A stretch of DNA of 6,242 bases from an uncultured Candidatus Melainabacteria bacterium (GTDB lineage: Bacteria > Cyanobacteriota > Vampirovibrionia > Gastranaerophilales > Gastranaerophilaceae): the NCBI GenBank assembly GCA_946186335.1, contig CAMHMW010000107.1, positions 1 to 6,242 on the forward strand. The letters run 5' to 3'. The notes beneath the pieces are model-generated. The model saw only the letters and a program-made list of their open reading frames with translations. It had not been told where the DNA came from and did no database searches. The translations under genes were made by a program, and so were the position numbers. This document shows positions 4,552-6,242 of this stretch, one piece after another (position 1 is the first letter of the stretch; each line of letters begins with the position of its first letter).

Positions 4552-6084
4552 ATGATAAATATTGACAACAGAACATATACCCCTTTAAACAGTAAAAGAA
4601 ACATAACGTACACGGGTGCTTTGGATACAACTGCAACTGCGGCTCTGCGAATGCTTGATACAAACCCTATGATGAATGCTGTCGGAATTGATTTGTTTTC
4701 TATGGTTATCCCGAGAACCGCTATCGAAGCAAAAGAAAGAAATAAATATTCCGCTGCTGAAACTTTTTTCAGGGAATTTACCGGAACAATTATTGTCTGC
4801 CTTTCAGCCAGTTTTTTTGCTAGGGGAATTGCAAAAATAGCAAATAAACTAATAAAACCGAATATCAAAATTAATACAAATTCGTGGTTTTCAAATGCGA
4901 GTCTTGATTTTTTGGAAGATGTTTACGGCAATTCCAAAAACACAACTCAATATGTTGAAAATGTCCTGAATAAATTATCGGGAAAAGACGGTAAAAAAAC
5001 AGTTAAATTTGCGGATATAAAATGGAATAATATTGAATGGGCTGATGAAGAAAGATGGTCAAAAATAAACTGGGATAATAAAAACTTTAAAAATATTCAT
5101 CAAAAACTAAAAAGTAAATCATCAATTATTTCTCTTATATCAAAACTTATTAATGATAAAACAATATCTGAACGTGATACAAAACATCTTAAACAAATTC
5201 TTGAATTCCGCCTGACAAATGCCCTGAAAACAGATAAGGTTCATGCGGGAGATTTTTCAACCTCAATGGGCGCAATATTGCGGGATACTGTTGATTTGGG
5301 TTACAACGTGTTTACAAATACTTCTGTAAATAATACGGAAGCAATATCAAAAATTCGTCAGATAAACAAAATAAAAAGTCTTGGTGCAATATCGTTATCC
5401 TCCGCCTTGGGGCTTTCTAATCAGTATATAAACAGAAAGATTACCGAAAAACGCACAGGCACCAAGGGTTTTGTCGGAGATGCGGATTATTCCGAAAATA
5501 TTACGAATAAAAAATCAACGAAAAATACTTCAAAACTGTTCTTGCTGAAAAAGATTATAGCAAGTGTCGGAATGGCTGCTTTGACAATTGCGGTTATGAA
5601 AGTTAAATCTCCGAAAGATTTTCTGAAAAAAATAGAGTTAACTGGTCCTGTTACAAGTGGAAATGCAATAAAAACAGTGTATGCGGCAACACTTATCGGA
5701 AGATTTATGGCATCGGATAACGAAAGAGAACTCAAAGAAACAACCTTTAGAGATTATTTCGGGTTTCTGAACTGGCTTGTCTTCGGCGGATTTGCAGCAA
5801 AAGGCGTTGCTAATTTGCTTGATAAAAAAAAGAAAAATCTGTTTAATATCTCAAAAGACGGTAAAGGTTTAAGACACTGGCTGAATGATATTTCCCTGAA
5901 ATCGCATAATGAAATCGCAGCAAAAGGAAAATCTTTTGCAAGTAAAAATATGTGGAAATTGAATCTTGCTCACGCATCAGGTCTTGCATATTCAATGACA
6001 GCGTTGGGAATAGTACTTCCTATGATAAATGTCTTGACAGTCAAGCCGAATAATAATAAGCAAAACACAGACAGAATGTCATAA
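4552..6084 (+). CDS. Uncharacterised lineage-specific membrane protein, NPM..PRT N-terminal motif
   Basis: This encodes 510 residues of unknown function. The start is clear: GGAGG (4543-4547) lies just before ATG 4552. After a polar N-terminus comes ITYTGALD (18-25), then NPMMNAVGIDLFSMVIPRT (38-56) and a hydrophobic segment at about 78-98. I recall the TGA...NPM...DL...PRT pattern from numerous uncharacterised Gastranaerophilales proteins. Residues 110-270 are polar and probably soluble, with a Trp-rich stretch (W158, W163, W169, W174). Further hydrophobic, Gly/Ala-rich segments lie near 275-290, 330-350, 403-420 and 472-497. There is no signal peptide and only one cysteine (C83). The C-terminus is polar and Asn-rich. 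The layout suggests an inner-membrane or membrane-associated protein with about five hydrophobic segments. No catalytic motif is recognised. It stands alone after the poly-Cys leader and terminator, which may control it. No terminator was found downstream. Confidence 0.92.
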   Translation: MINIDNRTYTPLNSKRNITYTGALDTTATAALRMLDTNPMMNAVGIDLFSMVIPRTAIEAKERNKYSAAETFFREFTGTIIVCLSASFFARGIAKIANKLIKPNIKINTNSWFSNASLDFLEDVYGNSKNTTQYVENVLNKLSGKDGKKTVKFADIKWNNIEWADEERWSKINWDNKNFKNIHQKLKSKSSIISLISKLINDKTISERDTKHLKQILEFRLTNALKTDKVHAGDFSTSMGAILRDTVDLGYNVFTNTSVNNTEAISKIRQINKIKSLGAISLSSALGLSNQYINRKITEKRTGTKGFVGDADYSENITNKKSTKNTSKLFLLKKIIASVGMAALTIAVMKVKSPKDFLKKIELTGPVTSGNAIKTVYAATLIGRFMASDNERELKETTFRDYFGFLNWLVFGGFAAKGVANLLDKKKKNLFNISKDGKGLRHWLNDISLKSHNEIAAKGKSFASKNMWKLNLAHASGLAYSMTALGIVLPMINVLTVKPNNNKQNTDRMS

Positions 6085-6098
6085 GATATATGTAATAT

Positions 6099-6127
6099 TA
6101 GACATAAGTGTTAAAATGTGCTAACAT
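6099..6127 (+). promoter_or_regulatory. Probable extended -10 promoter of the last gene
   Basis: TAGACA (6099-6104, 5 of 6) is followed after 17 bases by TAACAT (6122-6127, 4 of 6). TG at 6119-6120 precedes the -10 by one base, as in extended -10 promoters. Transcription would begin near 6134, just before the AGGAG ribosome binding site. TGTTA (6109-6113) and TAACA (6122-6126) form an inverted repeat overlapping the -10 and could be an operator. Confidence 0.5.
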
Positions 6128-6148
6128 AACACAAAAGAGGAGAAAGTG

Positions 6149-6242
6149 ATGGTTAGAATAGTTTTGCGGATACTGTTTGTACTGTTTCTGGTTTTTAACC
6201 TTATTCTGCTTGTTATATCCAATGTTACCGGTGTCAACGTAT
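6149..6242 (+). CDS. Small membrane protein, N-terminal part (runs off window)
   Basis: ATG 6149 is preceded by AGGAG (6138-6142) six bases upstream, the strongest ribosome binding site in the window. A GTG codon directly before the ATG is an in-frame alternative. The 31 visible residues begin MVRIVLRILF and continue as one hydrophobic stretch to about residue 23, then ISNVTGVNV. A basic N-terminus plus a single hydrophobic stretch indicates a membrane anchor or uncleaved signal. The pattern of a helix followed by N-x-x-x-VNV loosely resembles the first helix of LapA/DUF1049 proteins, but too little is present to assign it. Confidence 0.8.
   Translation, partial: MVRIVLRILFVLFLVFNLILLVISNVTGVNV

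Noticed and set aside
4461..4868. Minus-strand ORF of 135 codons overlapping the terminator and the start of the 510-residue protein gene
   Set aside because: It runs antisense to a well-supported gene with a strong ribosome binding site. Its hydrophobic look is the reverse complement of that gene's hydrophobic and Lys-rich codons, and its end lies in the terminator and leader.
5487..5735. Minus-strand ORF of 82 codons inside the 510-residue protein gene
   Set aside because: It is an antisense shadow with no supporting signals.
1..6242. Mobile element, CRISPR array, or tRNA/rRNA genes
   Set aside because: No terminal inverted repeats, transposase-like frames, repeated spacers or tRNA-like folds were seen on either strand.

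Overview
The window is AT-rich bacterial chromosome with compact gene spacing. The most telling gene for taxonomy is the 510-residue protein at 4552-6084. Its N-terminal pattern (FTG/YTGA, then NPM...DL.SMV.PRT, then a membrane segment) matches, from memory, a multi-copy uncharacterised protein family of gut Gastranaerophilales (Melainabacteria/Vampirovibrionia, non-photosynthetic relatives of Cyanobacteria). I therefore infer that lineage, at moderate confidence. No mobile element, CRISPR array, rRNA or tRNA gene was seen.

Layout: (1) the last codons of an unidentified gene end at 50, followed by a clear intrinsic terminator (62-93). (2) A promoter leads into a two-gene unit: a variant DnaJ-type co-chaperone (156-1298) overlapped by queE, the 7-carboxy-7-deazaguanine synthase of queuosine synthesis (1282-1959). 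(3) A strong extended -10 promoter (2023-2050) drives an acyltransferase-3 membrane protein (about 2095-3171), which probably O-acetylates a surface glycan. (4) mnmA, the tRNA U34 2-thiolase, lies tail-to-tail with it on the minus strand (3174-4241), with a 2-base gap. (5) The 310-base region 4242-4551 holds, on the plus strand, a promoter, a ribosome binding site, a 25-codon ORF with three consecutive Cys codons, and a perfect 16-bp hairpin terminator. (6) The 510-residue uncharacterised protein starts directly after that terminator. (7) A promoter and strong ribosome binding site start another small membrane protein that runs off the window at 6242.

Functionally, queE and mnmA both serve wobble-position (34) tRNA modification, but they lie in separate transcription units. 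The part that looks least described is 4314-4513. It has the parts of a leader-peptide attenuator with a poly-cysteine sensor, placed upstream of a lineage-specific protein with no evident sulfur role and divergent from a tRNA thiolase. A second point of interest is that the MnmA lacks the usual second active-site cysteine and has a Cys-x-x-Cys in the first active-site loop.
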